Assembly: GCF_009791395.1 (NCBI RefSeq) | Contig: NZ_WSZK01000018.1 | Span: 1-64,000 of the forward strand | Length of the DNA: 64,000 nt | DNA from: Halomarina oriensis | GTDB taxonomy: Archaea > Halobacteriota > Halobacteria > Halobacteriales > Haloarculaceae | Direction: 5' to 3' | In this document: positions 9,303 through 18,062 of the stretch, one piece after another | Layout: each line of letters opens with the position of its first letter | Position numbering within the stretch: the stretch's first letter is position 1 | Position numbers and translations under genes: made by a program | Notes under the pieces: generated by a model | What the model saw: the letters and a program-made list of their open reading frames with translations, nothing else | Told to the model about the DNA's origin: nothing | Databases searched by the model: none

Positions 9303-10280
9303 ATGGACAGCGTACTCGTCATCGGCGGGACCCGGTTCATCGGCCGTCACACCGTCGCGGAGTTCCTCGACCACGGCTACGACGTGACCACCTTCAACCG
9401 GGGGAACCACGAGAACCCGTTCGCCGACGACGACCGGGTGAGCCACGTCGAGGGCGACCGGACGACGGACTCGGCGCTCGAACGGGCGAAACTGGAGACG
9501 GACCCGGACGTCGTCGTCGACTGCGTGGCCTACCAGCCGAAGGACGTCCGCGCGGCGACCCAGATATTCGACGACTGCGACGCCTACGTCTACATCTCCT
9601 CGGGGGCGGCCTACGGCGTCGAGGAGGCCCCCAAACGCGAGGACGACACCGACCTGTTCGACTGCACCACCGAGCAGGCCACCGACGACTCGATGGAGAC
9701 GTACGGCCCGCGGAAGGCGGAGGGCGACCGGGCCGTCTTCGCCGCCGCCGACCGGGGCGTCCGCGCCATGTCGATTCGTCCACCCATCGTCTTCGGTCCC
9801 CACGACTACACCCGGCGGTTCGACTACTGGATCGACCGCGTGAAGACCGAAGACCGCCTGCTCGTCCCCTACTCCGAACTGCGTCACCTCGTCTACGTGA
9901 AGGACGTCGCCAGCGCGATGCGCGTCATCGCCGAGGAGGGCGAGGCCGGCGAGGCGTACAACGTCGGGACGCACACGCTCCCCCTGCTCACCGAGTGGGT
10001 CGAGGCCATCGCCGACGAGGTGGGCCGGGACGTCGAACTGGTCCGTGTCGGTGACCGTGAACTGGACGCCGTCGGCCTCTCGGCCGACGAGTTCGCGCTC
10101 TTCCGCGACTACCCACACGTCCTCTCGACGGAGAGACTCGAAGCGCTGGGCTGGGAGGCCACCCCCATCGCCGAGTCCGTCGCCGAGACGGTCGCCGCCC
10201 ACCCCGAGGGCGAGGGCCGCGAGAACGGCCCCGACCGTGAGGTCGAAGCGCGGATGCTCGGCGTGCTGGAGACGTTCTGA
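9303..10280 (+). CDS. NAD-dependent epimerase/dehydratase family protein (copy 2)
   Basis: A 325-aa paralogue of the preceding gene, separated by 82 nt. It has the same GGTRFIG nucleotide-binding loop (about residues 8-14), the same Y-x-x-x-K (ETYGPRKAEG) and the same EEGEAGEAYNVG block near residue 220. It has its own TATA-like box (CGTTTTGT, centred about 27 nt upstream), so the two copies can be transcribed independently. It differs from copy 1 mostly in the C-terminal substrate-binding third, which suggests related but distinct substrates. Confidence 0.88.
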   Translation: MDSVLVIGGTRFIGRHTVAEFLDHGYDVTTFNRGNHENPFADDDRVSHVEGDRTTDSALERAKLETDPDVVVDCVAYQPKDVRAATQIFDDCDAYVYISSGAAYGVEEAPKREDDTDLFDCTTEQATDDSMETYGPRKAEGDRAVFAAADRGVRAMSIRPPIVFGPHDYTRRFDYWIDRVKTEDRLLVPYSELRHLVYVKDVASAMRVIAEEGEAGEAYNVGTHTLPLLTEWVEAIADEVGRDVELVRVGDRELDAVGLSADEFALFRDYPHVLSTERLEALGWEATPIAESVAETVAAHPEGEGRENGPDREVEARMLGVLETF

Positions 10281-10303
10281 ACACCGGGAGCGAGAAGACG
10301 AAC

Positions 10304-10310
10304 CGTTATA
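10304..10310 (+). promoter_or_regulatory. TATA-like box of egsA
   Basis: CGTTATA is centred about 27 nt before the ATG at 10335. It is only about 18 nt before the in-frame GTG at 10326, so it favours the ATG as the real start. Confidence 0.55.
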
Positions 10311-10334
10311 CTGCCCGATGGACCAGTGAGAGAC

Positions 10335-11381
10335 ATGTTCAACAAGCGCGGGTGGATTCGGCTCCCACGGAACGTCGTGGTGGGCCACGGCGTCCTCTCG
10401 CAGACGGCCGCCGCCGTCGAGGAGCTCCACCTCGCCGGCACGCCGCTGGTCGTGACGAGTCCGACGCCGCGAAAACTCGCCGCCGAGTCCGTCGCCGAAC
10501 AGTTCGGTGGCTGTTCGATGGTCACCGTCGAGGAGGCGAGTTTCGCCGAGGTCCAGCGCGTCATCGAGGAGGCCGAGAACTGCGAGGCAGGCTTCCTCGT
10601 CGGCGTCGGCGGCGGGAAGGTCATCGACATCGCCAAGATGGCGAGCGACGAGTTGGGTATCGGGTTCGTGAGCGTCCCCACCGCCGCCAGCCACGACGGT
10701 ATCGTCTCCGGTCGCGGGTCGGTCCCGGAGGGGAACAACCGCCACTCGGTGGCCGCCGAACCGCCGCTGGTCGTCGTCGCCGACACGGGCATCATCGCCG
10801 ACGCACCGTGGCGACTCACCACCGCCGGCTGTGCGGACATCATCTCGAACTACACCGCCGTCAAGGACTGGGAACTCGCCCACCGCCTGAAGAACGTCGA
10901 GTACTCCGAGTACGCGTCCGCCCTGTCGCGGATGACCGCCGAGATGCTCGTCGACAACGCCGACTCCATCCGCCCCGGCCTCGAAGAGTCCGCCTGGCTG
11001 GTCGTCAAGGCGCTCGTCTCCTCGGGTGTCGCCATGTCCATCGCCGGCTCCTCCCGCCCCGCCAGCGGTGCCGAACACCTCATCAGTCACCAGCTCGACC
11101 GCATCGCCCCCGGCACCGCGCTCCACGGCCACCAGGTCGGCGTCGCCAGCATCGTCACCGAGTACCTCCACTCCGGGAGTATGGGGCGCTGGGAGAACGT
11201 CCAGGAGGCGCTGGGCGCGCTCGGCGCACCGACGACCGCAGAGGAACTGGGCCACTCCCCGGAGGACTTCGTCGAGGCGATGACGACGGCCCACGAGATT
11301 CGTGACCGCTACACCATCCTCGGCGACGGCGTCAGCGAGGACGCCGCCATCGAAGCGGCCACCGTGACCGGCGTCATCTGA
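10335..11381 (+). CDS. egsA: sn-Glycerol-1-phosphate dehydrogenase
   Basis: Reduces dihydroxyacetone phosphate to sn-glycerol-1-phosphate, the stereospecific first step of archaeal ether-lipid synthesis, in the cytoplasm. The 348-aa length is normal. The NAD(P)-binding GVGGGKVIDIAK loop lies near residue 90, followed by the TAASHDGIVSGRGS segment typical of G1PDH. Zinc ligands are visible as an Asp near 145 and His residues in LISHQLD and LHGHQVG (about 250-270). It belongs to the iron/zinc alcohol dehydrogenase superfamily. It ends 6 nt before the convergent acetyltransferase gene. Confidence 0.96.
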   Translation: MFNKRGWIRLPRNVVVGHGVLSQTAAAVEELHLAGTPLVVTSPTPRKLAAESVAEQFGGCSMVTVEEASFAEVQRVIEEAENCEAGFLVGVGGGKVIDIAKMASDELGIGFVSVPTAASHDGIVSGRGSVPEGNNRHSVAAEPPLVVVADTGIIADAPWRLTTAGCADIISNYTAVKDWELAHRLKNVEYSEYASALSRMTAEMLVDNADSIRPGLEESAWLVVKALVSSGVAMSIAGSSRPASGAEHLISHQLDRIAPGTALHGHQVGVASIVTEYLHSGSMGRWENVQEALGALGAPTTAEELGHSPEDFVEAMTTAHEIRDRYTILGDGVSEDAAIEAATVTGVI

Positions 11382-11387
11382 GAACGG

Positions 11388-11948
11388 TCAGTCCTCGTCG
11401 CTCTCCCACTCCTCGCGGAGCAGGCAGTACTGGACCATGTCGCGGTACTCACCACCGACGAACATGTCCCGTCGAGTACGGCCCTCCTCGGAGAAGCCGA
11501 GTGACTCCAGCAGGCCACGCGAGGCGTCGTTGAACGCGAACGCGCCCGCACCGATGGCGGGGTGGGCGTAGGTTCGGAAGCAGTAGTCCACGGCCAGCGC
11601 GACGGCCTCCCTCCCGTAGCCCTCGCCGTGGACCTCCTGAACGATACCGTAGCCGAGTTCGGGGCGTCGCCACGAGGCGTCCTCGACGGTGACGAAGCCG
11701 ATGGCTCGCGTCTCGCTCTCGGCGGGCGGCCCCGGCCCCGCGCCCTCCTCGTCGAGACAGACCGTGAACCGGTCGGCGTCGTCGTCACGCGGCCACTCCG
11801 ACTCCATCTCGCCGCGACTCGTCACCGGACTCCCGAGCGGCACCTTCAGTTCCGGGTTCGTCCGCATCCGCTGGAGCACCCGCATATCCTCCTCCTCGGT
11901 CGTCCGGAGCGTCACCCGCTCCCCGCGTGCGACTCGTGCGCCTGGCAT
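11388..11948 (-). CDS. GNAT-family N-acetyltransferase (RimJ/RimL-like)
   Basis: A 186-aa GCN5-type acetyltransferase that transfers acetyl from acetyl-CoA to an amine, perhaps a protein N-terminus. The family core is visible: GFVTVEDASW (beta 4), ELGYGIVQEVHGEGYGREAV (the acetyl-CoA pyrophosphate loop, here HGEGYG, about residue 120) and NDASRGLLESLGFSEEG (the C-terminal motif). The frame stays open far upstream, but the ATG at 11948 begins the conserved strand (RVARGERVTLRT). Upstream DNA is the palindromic element at 12005-12231, so the gene may be transcribed through or from it. The exact substrate is unknown. Confidence 0.86.
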   Translation of the reverse strand: MPGARVARGERVTLRTTEEEDMRVLQRMRTNPELKVPLGSPVTSRGEMESEWPRDDDADRFTVCLDEEGAGPGPPAESETRAIGFVTVEDASWRRPELGYGIVQEVHGEGYGREAVALAVDYCFRTYAHPAIGAGAFAFNDASRGLLESLGFSEEGRTRRDMFVGGEYRDMVQYCLLREEWESDED

Positions 11949-12004
11949 GGCAGAACCGAGCGTGGTCGGTGACAAGTGCGTTCGGGTGTGGCCGTGCGGT
12001 AGCG

Positions 12005-12231
12005 GTTCACCCATTCGACTGGACCGCGAGCGAGACGCGGAGCGTCGAACGAGCGGGGTGAGTGAGCCACCGAGCGGAGCGAGGTGGCGAGTGAACCTTT
12101 TGATCCCATTGCGAGATGCGGAGCGTCTCGCAGGCTCCCAGGTCCTTCGGACGCTGGGAGAGCTTTTATCCTCCGGGGTGAGTGAGCGCAGCGAACGAAC
12201 CCCGGCCGTGGATAAACGGTGGTGGGTGAAC
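12005..12231. repeat. Hairpin-dense palindromic intergenic element
   Basis: This 227-nt region is bounded by an 8-bp inverted repeat (GTTCACCC 12005-12012, GGGTGAAC 12224-12231) and filled with nested or adjacent dyads. They are GACGC/GCGTC (12034-12046), GCCACC/GGTGGC around an 11-nt GAGCGGAGCGA (12066-12088), and TGCGAGA/TCTCGCA (12110-12132). There is also a long stem CTCCCAG+GTCC/GGAC+CTGGGAG (12135-12160) and CCGGGGT/ACCCCGG centred on GAGCGCAGCGA (12173-12205). The last is itself enclosed by TTTATCC/GGATAAA (12165-12216). A 13-bp direct repeat CGGGGTGAGTGAG occurs at 12054 and 12174. No coding potential is convincing. It lies between two minus-strand genes and could be a mobile palindromic element or a structured RNA. 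Confidence 0.7.
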
Positions 12232-12237
12232 GGTCGT

Positions 12238-12717
12238 TTAGTAGGCTTCCACGAACGGCCCGCTGGTGACGGGTCGCCACTGGCAGTCCTGGCAGTCGAG
12301 GTCACGGCGTCGGCCGCCGTCGAACAGCGCACCCAGTCGGTACACCGGGTCGCGTGCGTCGTCGGTCGCGTCGGTGAGACAGAGGATGGTGATACCGAGC
12401 AGACCCTGAATCTCACAGCCGACGTCGGTCGTCTCCTGGAGGACGCGATAGGCACCGTCCTCGATGGCTTCCACGTCGTCGACGTGCCCCCACGGGTCGC
12501 CCCACCCGTCACCGGTCGAGACGGCGAGGGACTCCCCGCGGCCGTTACGGATGCGGACGCCCGCGTCGACGACGCTCCGGTCGGTCAGCGCCCGGACCTG
12601 TTCGTAGGTCGTCGACGAGACGGGGACCGTCGTCTGCCGGACCGGGCAGGGTCCGTAGGTGCTTCGCAGCGACGCGAGTTCGGCGCGAACGCGCTCGTAA
12701 CTCTCACCCCGATGCAT
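12238..12717 (-). CDS. Nudix-like protein with a degenerate Nudix box
   Basis: A 159-aa protein. Residues about 65-100 fit a Nudix fold: G-x5-E-x7-R is present (GHVDDVEAIEDGAYR), but the REUxEE core reads RVLQETT. One or two of the metal-binding glutamates are therefore replaced, and activity as a nucleoside-diphosphate hydrolase is doubtful. The C-terminus has DLDCQDCQW, a C-x2-C pair. The start at 12717 (MHRGESYERV) follows a TTTATAC box by 28 nt; the longer open frame upstream is not needed. It could be a sensor or a catalytically dead relative. Haloarchaeal proteins of this type are usually annotated hypothetical or Nudix. Confidence 0.72.
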   Translation of the reverse strand: MHRGESYERVRAELASLRSTYGPCPVRQTTVPVSSTTYEQVRALTDRSVVDAGVRIRNGRGESLAVSTGDGWGDPWGHVDDVEAIEDGAYRVLQETTDVGCEIQGLLGITILCLTDATDDARDPVYRLGALFDGGRRRDLDCQDCQWRPVTSGPFVEAY

Positions 12718-12943
12718 ACCGAAATCGTCGGAGACGTTCAGTATAAACCCCGCCGACCGTCCCCTGTAGCGGAGTGTCGTTACGTCGTGAATACCAGTAC
12801 GACTGTTAGTCACGCCGACGTGACCTGGAACGGACGGGAGACCGTTCATCGGCCGCATTAGGCTGGGAATACGGACTGCAAGGCGAGACTATCGCCGCGT
12901 CGAACGTGGGGTGACGGCGATGGGCGCGGCGGCCGGTCGGCGT

Positions 12944-14755
12944 TCAGACGTGCTCGTCGAGGAACTCGACGACGGCGGTGTACGCCTCGATACGGTTTTC
13001 CAGTTTCGAGAGGCCGTGGCCCTCGTCCTCGAAGACGAGCGTCTCGACGGGGACGTGTTCGGCGGCCTGGTCCGCGACCTGTTCGGCCTCCCCGAGTGGG
13101 ACGCGCGGGTCGTTCGCGCCGTGGATGACGAACAGCGGGGCCCGGATGGCGTCGATGTTGTTGATGGGCGAGATGGCTTCGAGGAACTCGCGGTCGTCGG
13201 CGAGACTGCCGTACTCCGCCTCGCGCAGTTCGCGTCGCCACTCGCCGGTGTTCTCCAGGAACGTGACGAAGTTGGCGATGCCGACGATGTCGACGCCCGC
13301 CGCCCACAGTTCGGGATACTCCGTCATCGAGGCGAGGACCATGAACCCGCCGTAGGAGCCACCGTAGGCGACGAGTCGGTCGGCGTCGACGGCCTCGTGG
13401 TCGGCGAGCCACGACGCCGCGGCGTCGATGTCCTTCACCGAGTCCATGCGCTTCTCCACGTCGTCGAGGTGGGAGTACGCCTTCCCGTAGCCCGTCGACC
13501 CACGGACGTTCGGTTCGAAGACGGCGTAGCCAGAGCGCAGGAAGAACTGTTTGAGCGGGTTGAACGACGGTCGGCGCTGGCTCTCTGGGCCACCGTGGAT
13601 GTCCACGACGACCGGCACGCCGCCCTCGGGCACCTCCTGCGGGAGCGAGAAGTACGCCGGGATTTCACGGGAGTCGAACGACTCGAATCGGACGAGTTCG
13701 GGGTCGACGAACGTCGCCTCGGGGATTCCCGCCGTCGACGCGAGCGTCCAGCGGTCGGTGTCCCCCGTCTCGACGTCCGCGAGGTGGACGTTCGTGTTCT
13801 GCGTGCTCGCCGTCGTCGTGAACGCGAACCGCTCGGCGTCGGCGTCGAACGAGACGCCGCCCGCGACACCCGCCGGCAGGTCGATTTCGGTGGCGTTCTC
13901 GATCGCGAGACCGTCGGCCGAGAGGTCGCCCGCCCGGAGTTCGGTGTAGCCGTCGACGTTCCGCGAGTAGACGACGCGGCCCGTGTCGTGGTCGATGGCG
14001 ACGCCGTCGACGCTCCAGTCGCCGTTCTCCTCGTCGTCGGGCAGGTCGATGCGTTCGGCCGTTCCGTCCAGACCGACCCGGTAGGCGTCGAGCGTATCGG
14101 AGTCGCGGTCCGTCGTCACGTAGAGGTACTCGCCCTCGGGGCCCCACGTCGCGCTCTGGTAGCGGACGAACCCGTCGTGGGGCGTCAGGTGGTCCAGTTC
14201 ACCGGAGTCGAGGTCCAGTACGTAGACGTCCTGGTCGAGCAGCGAGGTGGCCTGCGTGACGACGAGTCGGGCGTCGTCCGGCGAGAACCCGCCCGGCGAG
14301 TACCAGCCGTCGGACTCGTAGACCAGTTGGGCGTCCTCGCCTGCGCGGCCCTGCACGTAGACGTCGAAGACGCCCTCGTCGCGGCGGTTGGAGGCGAACG
14401 CGAAGCGCTCGCCGTCGTGACTCCAGCCACCCCAGAGATGTTTGGCGTCGGGCATCTCGGTCAGGGGCGTAATCTCGCCTTCGGTGTCGCCGGCGAGGTC
14501 GAGGCGGTAGAACTGGGTGCGCTCGTTGCCGCCCTCGTCCATCCCGAAGACGAGTTCCTCGCGTTCGGGCGAGAACGTACAGAAGCCGACGGCCTCCTCG
14601 TAGAACGTGCGCTGTTCGGGCCAGCCTCGGGCCGCGTCGAGTGTCCAGACCTGTGCGGTTCCGGTCGTGTTGAGCAGGAAGGCGAGGCTGCCGTCCTCGG
14701 AGAGCGACGCGCCGTAGGCGCTCCGGATGTTGAGATAGCGCTCGATGTCGTGCAC
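12944..14755 (-). CDS. S9 family serine peptidase (prolyl oligopeptidase type)
   Basis: A cytoplasmic serine peptidase of about 603 aa, probably an acylaminoacyl- or oligopeptidase that trims peptides. The N-terminal 350 residues form a beta-propeller of WD40-like/TolB repeats. The C-terminal alpha/beta-hydrolase has the nucleophile in YGGSYGGFM (Ser about 467), the Asp in HGANDPRVP and the His in DEGHGLS near the end. I chose the GTG at 14755 (M-H-D-I-E-R-Y) because relatives begin close to this motif and a weak TATA-like GCTATGG lies about 27 nt upstream. The ATG at 14782, nine codons upstream, is the alternative. Divergent from the glycosyltransferase gene. Confidence 0.92.
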   Translation of the reverse strand: MHDIERYLNIRSAYGASLSEDGSLAFLLNTTGTAQVWTLDAARGWPEQRTFYEEAVGFCTFSPEREELVFGMDEGGNERTQFYRLDLAGDTEGEITPLTEMPDAKHLWGGWSHDGERFAFASNRRDEGVFDVYVQGRAGEDAQLVYESDGWYSPGGFSPDDARLVVTQATSLLDQDVYVLDLDSGELDHLTPHDGFVRYQSATWGPEGEYLYVTTDRDSDTLDAYRVGLDGTAERIDLPDDEENGDWSVDGVAIDHDTGRVVYSRNVDGYTELRAGDLSADGLAIENATEIDLPAGVAGGVSFDADAERFAFTTTASTQNTNVHLADVETGDTDRWTLASTAGIPEATFVDPELVRFESFDSREIPAYFSLPQEVPEGGVPVVVDIHGGPESQRRPSFNPLKQFFLRSGYAVFEPNVRGSTGYGKAYSHLDDVEKRMDSVKDIDAAASWLADHEAVDADRLVAYGGSYGGFMVLASMTEYPELWAAGVDIVGIANFVTFLENTGEWRRELREAEYGSLADDREFLEAISPINNIDAIRAPLFVIHGANDPRVPLGEAEQVADQAAEHVPVETLVFEDEGHGLSKLENRIEAYTAVVEFLDEHV

Positions 14756-14860
14756 GAATCGTGGCACGGGGGAGCAACCCATAGCAGTTCTGGAAGGGGC
14801 CGCCGTCGAGGGGCGATCACCTAACGGGGGTTTCATGTCACCCGACGACTCAGCGACCGT

Positions 14861-15997
14861 ATGCATATCGCCATCGTCGTGACGGAGACACGCGACTGGC
14901 GTTCGCTGGCCCCCGCACGCGAGACGGAGGTGACCCGTCGCCTCGCCGAGCGACAGACCGCGGCCGGCCACGACGTGACGGTGTTCTGCACGCAGTTCTG
15001 GGACGGCTACGAGTCGACGCTCCGGCGTGACGACGTCACGTACCGCTCGGTCACCGTCGCCCCCGCGACGGCGTCGTTCACGGCGCGACTCCCGGCGCTG
15101 GTCGCCGCCGCGCAACCCGACGTCGTCCACGCCGCACCGGAACCACCGAGCGCGGTGCTCGCGGCGAAACAGGGCGCACGACTCGCCGGTGTGCCGCTGG
15201 TCGTCGGCTGGGAGGGCCACGAGGACCCGAGCGGTCGACTGCTCGGACGCGCGGCCCGTGCGCCGGACGGCGTGGTCGTCCCGTCCGGCCTCGTCGGAAC
15301 CAGAGCGCGGAAGGCGGGGACGCCGGAGCGTCGCGTGCGGACCATCCCCCATCCCGTCGACGTCGAGCAGGTTCGAGCGGCCGAACCGACCGGCGGCTAC
15401 GACGTGGTGGCCGCGACGCCGCTCGACGAGCACGCGAACTTGGAAGGGCTCTTCCTCGCGCTCGCCGAACTCCGGCGGCGCGACTGGTCGGCGCTCGTCG
15501 TCGGGAGCGGCGGGGAGGAGGCCCAGCGGGTACCGTCGAGAGAGGAGGAACCGAGCGAGGGGGACGACGAGTCGGACGCCGAGCGCGACCCGACACCGCG
15601 GGCGGCCGTCGACGAGCAGCTCGCGGACCTGCGAATCGACGACCGGGTGACCGTCGTCGAGGACATGGACCGCGAGGAACGACTGGCTCACTACCGTGGG
15701 GCGCACGTCTTCGTCCAGACACGCGCTCGGGAGGCGTTCGCCCAGGAGTTGCTGTGGGCGCTCGCGTGTGGCTGTGTGGGTATCGTGGAGTATCAGGCCG
15801 ACTCCAGCGCGCACGAACTGCTCGTCGACCACGAACGGGGGTTCCGGGTGACGACGCCCGAGGAGATTCGGGCGGCCATCAGGGACGCCGGGGAGATGGA
15901 GCGACGAGACGTCGACGAGTCGTTCGAGCGACACGACTGGTCGAGCGTCGTCGAATCGTACGTCGAGTTCTACCGGGAGGTCGCGGCCGACGCCTGA
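14861..15997 (+). CDS. Glycosyltransferase family 4 protein
   Basis: A 378-aa GT-B-fold glycosyltransferase. The N-terminal domain begins MHIAIVVTETRDW with the usual Rossmann start and a basic R-x-L-A-E-R helix. The C-terminal domain carries the nucleotide-sugar-binding segment, with HVFVQTRAREAFAQELLWALACGC including the E-x7-E region (about 295-318). An acidic insert (about 215-245) separates two strands. It probably adds a sugar to a lipid or protein at the cytoplasmic membrane face. Donor and acceptor are unknown and there is no glycan cluster nearby. Confidence 0.85.
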   Translation: MHIAIVVTETRDWRSLAPARETEVTRRLAERQTAAGHDVTVFCTQFWDGYESTLRRDDVTYRSVTVAPATASFTARLPALVAAAQPDVVHAAPEPPSAVLAAKQGARLAGVPLVVGWEGHEDPSGRLLGRAARAPDGVVVPSGLVGTRARKAGTPERRVRTIPHPVDVEQVRAAEPTGGYDVVAATPLDEHANLEGLFLALAELRRRDWSALVVGSGGEEAQRVPSREEEPSEGDDESDAERDPTPRAAVDEQLADLRIDDRVTVVEDMDREERLAHYRGAHVFVQTRAREAFAQELLWALACGCVGIVEYQADSSAHELLVDHERGFRVTTPEEIRAAIRDAGEMERRDVDESFERHDWSSVVESYVEFYREVAADA

Positions 15998-16037
15998 GAC
16001 GGGTCGGTGGCCGCCGACTCGGGGTCGTCGGTACGAC

Positions 16038-16703
16038 TCACTCCGGTGTCGGTTCCTCGGCGTCGAAACCGAGGGCGCGACTGTTCAGCGTCGCCTGTGC
16101 TCGGCGGAGACGCTCGGAGGCGGCCTGGTGGGAGATGCCCGCCTCGGCGGCGAGTTCCTCCAGACCGACTTCGCGGGGCACGTCGAAGTAGCCACGCCGA
16201 GTCGCCATCTCCAGCAGGTCGCGCTGTTTCTCGGTCAGGCCGAACTCCCGGTCGTCGTCGGTCGACCCCTCCTCCTCGTAGATGCGTGCGACCTCGTATC
16301 TGAGTTCGTTCGTCTCACAGAACGCCCGGAACGTGTCGAGCGAGTCGCGGTCGGGGAACGCGACCTGGAAGTGCCACCCCTCGGCGGTCGCCGTCAACCG
16401 CTTGATGACACTCGCCGTGTCCATCAGCGCCGGATAGACGCTCAGGTCGGCGTTCCGGTCGGCGATGGTCACCTGGTACAGTCGTCGGTCGTCGGTCGCC
16501 GCCTTCCGACTGAACGTGACGACGGACGGGTCGCCCGCCAACCCCTCCTCGAACGCGTCGAGGTCCTCGCCCTCGACCCAGGCGATGATACGGTGGTCGG
16601 TCCCGTCTCGATGCGACTGTTCCCAGACCAGACGCGCTCCGGGGGTGGCTCGAAGCGCCTCACGGAGAGTCGGATGGTAGAGTGTGAATTCGACGAGTAT
16701 CAT
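16038..16703 (-). CDS. HTH-10 (Bat-type) DNA-binding regulator
   Basis: A 221-aa haloarchaeal transcription regulator. The C-terminal 55 residues (FGLTEKQRDLLEMATRRGYF through AAEAGISHQAASERLRRAQ) are the HTH-10 domain that defines the Bat family. The N-terminal 150 residues form the typical sensor-like domain of this group (VEFTLYHPTLREAL start). It has no PAS or GAF domain. The ATG at 16703 is fixed by an upstream in-frame stop. A GGAGGTGA purine tract lies 22 nt before the ATG, too far for an ordinary ribosome-binding site. Target genes are unknown; the ABC exporter genes lie immediately downstream on the same strand. Confidence 0.88.
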   Translation of the reverse strand: MILVEFTLYHPTLREALRATPGARLVWEQSHRDGTDHRIIAWVEGEDLDAFEEGLAGDPSVVTFSRKAATDDRRLYQVTIADRNADLSVYPALMDTASVIKRLTATAEGWHFQVAFPDRDSLDTFRAFCETNELRYEVARIYEEEGSTDDDREFGLTEKQRDLLEMATRRGYFDVPREVGLEELAAEAGISHQAASERLRRAQATLNSRALGFDAEEPTPE

Positions 16704-16821
16704 CGGCCCTGACTACTAAACTCATTCACCTCCCCCGGCTTTTAACTGATGGCCAATCGGCCGAGTGACGGAGTGACGGACGTGACGACCGGCCGCCGAA
16801 CGACCGGCCGGAGCGCACGCC

Positions 16822-18062
16822 CTACTCGTAGCGAAGCGCGTCGATGGGGTCGGTTCGCGCGGCGTTCCAGGCGGGGTAGAGTCCGGCGACGACGCCGACG
16901 AGGACGCCCACGACGACGGCGACGACCGCCCACTCCCACGGGACGACGTAGGGGAGGCCGACGAACCGCGTCCCGAGGTAGCCCGCGCCGAAGCCGACGA
17001 GGGTGCCAAACAGCGCACCGACGACGCCGAGGACGACCGCTTCCACGAGGAAGAGGCCGAGCACGTCCCGGTCGCTCGCGCCGACGGCCTTCATGATACC
17101 GATCTCGCGAGTCCGTTCGGTGACGCTGACGAGCATGATGTTGGCGATGCCGATAGCGCCGACGACCAGCGAGATGACCGCGACGCCGGTGACGAACGCG
17201 GTGAGCGTGTCGAGGATGTCCCGGACCTGATCGAGCAGTTCCTCGTTCGTCTGGGCGACGAACTCGGCGTTCGGCGCGAGCAGCGAGGCGGCGTCCGACT
17301 CGTCGCGGAGGTAGTCGAGCGTCCGCTCGCGTACCCCGTCGACCGCTTCGGGACCGTCGGCGATGACGAACGCCGCCGGGTACGCCCGTTCGCGTTCGCC
17401 GCTGCCCGGTGCCGTGACGACACGCTCGTAGTACGGGTCCGCCGGGAGGTAGACCCGCGGCCCTTCCCCGAAGCCCTCGAAGGGGTCCTGTGCGCCGGAG
17501 GTGTCGAGGATGCCGACGACCCGCACCTCGGCCTGGCGGCCGTCTTCGAGGGTGAGCGTCAGCGTGTCGCCGACGGAGACGTTCTCCTCGAACAGCGCCG
17601 CGGCCGTCGGGTTCAGTACCGTCTCGTTCGCCCCCTGTCTGAACGCTCGCCCGTCGCGGAGGTCCTCGCTCGCGAAGTACGGCCGGCCGTAGGTCGTCGC
17701 CTGCTGGAGCGCGACGGTGTCGTCGCCCGACCGGACCGCAGAGAGCGGGGCCGACCCGCGCGGGACCACCTCCCTGACGCCCGCCAGGCGGTCGAGTTCG
17801 TCGACGTCGCTCGTCGTGAAGACGGGTTGTGCGCCCGCCCCCGGTGGGCCGGCGGTACCGGTCGGAGCCGACCAGACGTTGACGTTCGACGCCCCCTCAC
17901 CGCCGAGGTCACCGACCAACCCCGCCTGGAGACTGCGCCGAGGGTCACGAACGTGATGACCGCCGCGACGCCGATGACGACGCCGAGCACGGTCAGCCCC
18001 GAGCGGAGTTTGTGCCCACGGATGGCGCGGAGGCTCATCGAGAACGACTCACGTGGGTCCAT
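16822..18062 (-). pseudogene. MacB/FtsX-type ABC permease, frameshifted
   Basis: Membrane subunit of a MacB-like ABC exporter or lipoprotein-type transporter. The N-terminal 42 residues (MDPRESFSMSLRAIRGHKLRSGLTV..., first membrane helix) are in one frame. The rest, from SLQAGLVGDLGGEGA to LIDALRYE, is in another: a large extracellular MacB_PCD domain and three C-terminal membrane helices of the FtsX domain. The frames join cleanly if one base is added at about 17934-17935, within a GA-SLQAG junction. Both halves match the family in length and motifs, so this is a single 1-nt deletion, either real or a sequencing error. The start overlaps the stop of the ATPase gene (TGATG), showing that the two were one operon. 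Confidence 0.85.

Noticed and set aside
12858-13412. 184-codon minus frame overlapping the 3' end of the S9 peptidase gene
   Set aside because: Arg/His/Gly-rich shadow in another frame of the peptidase catalytic domain.
16725-16733. GGAGGTGA as a ribosome-binding site for the HTH-10 gene
   Set aside because: It is 22 nt from the ATG at 16703, and an in-frame TAG prevents an upstream start, so it is unlikely to serve this gene.
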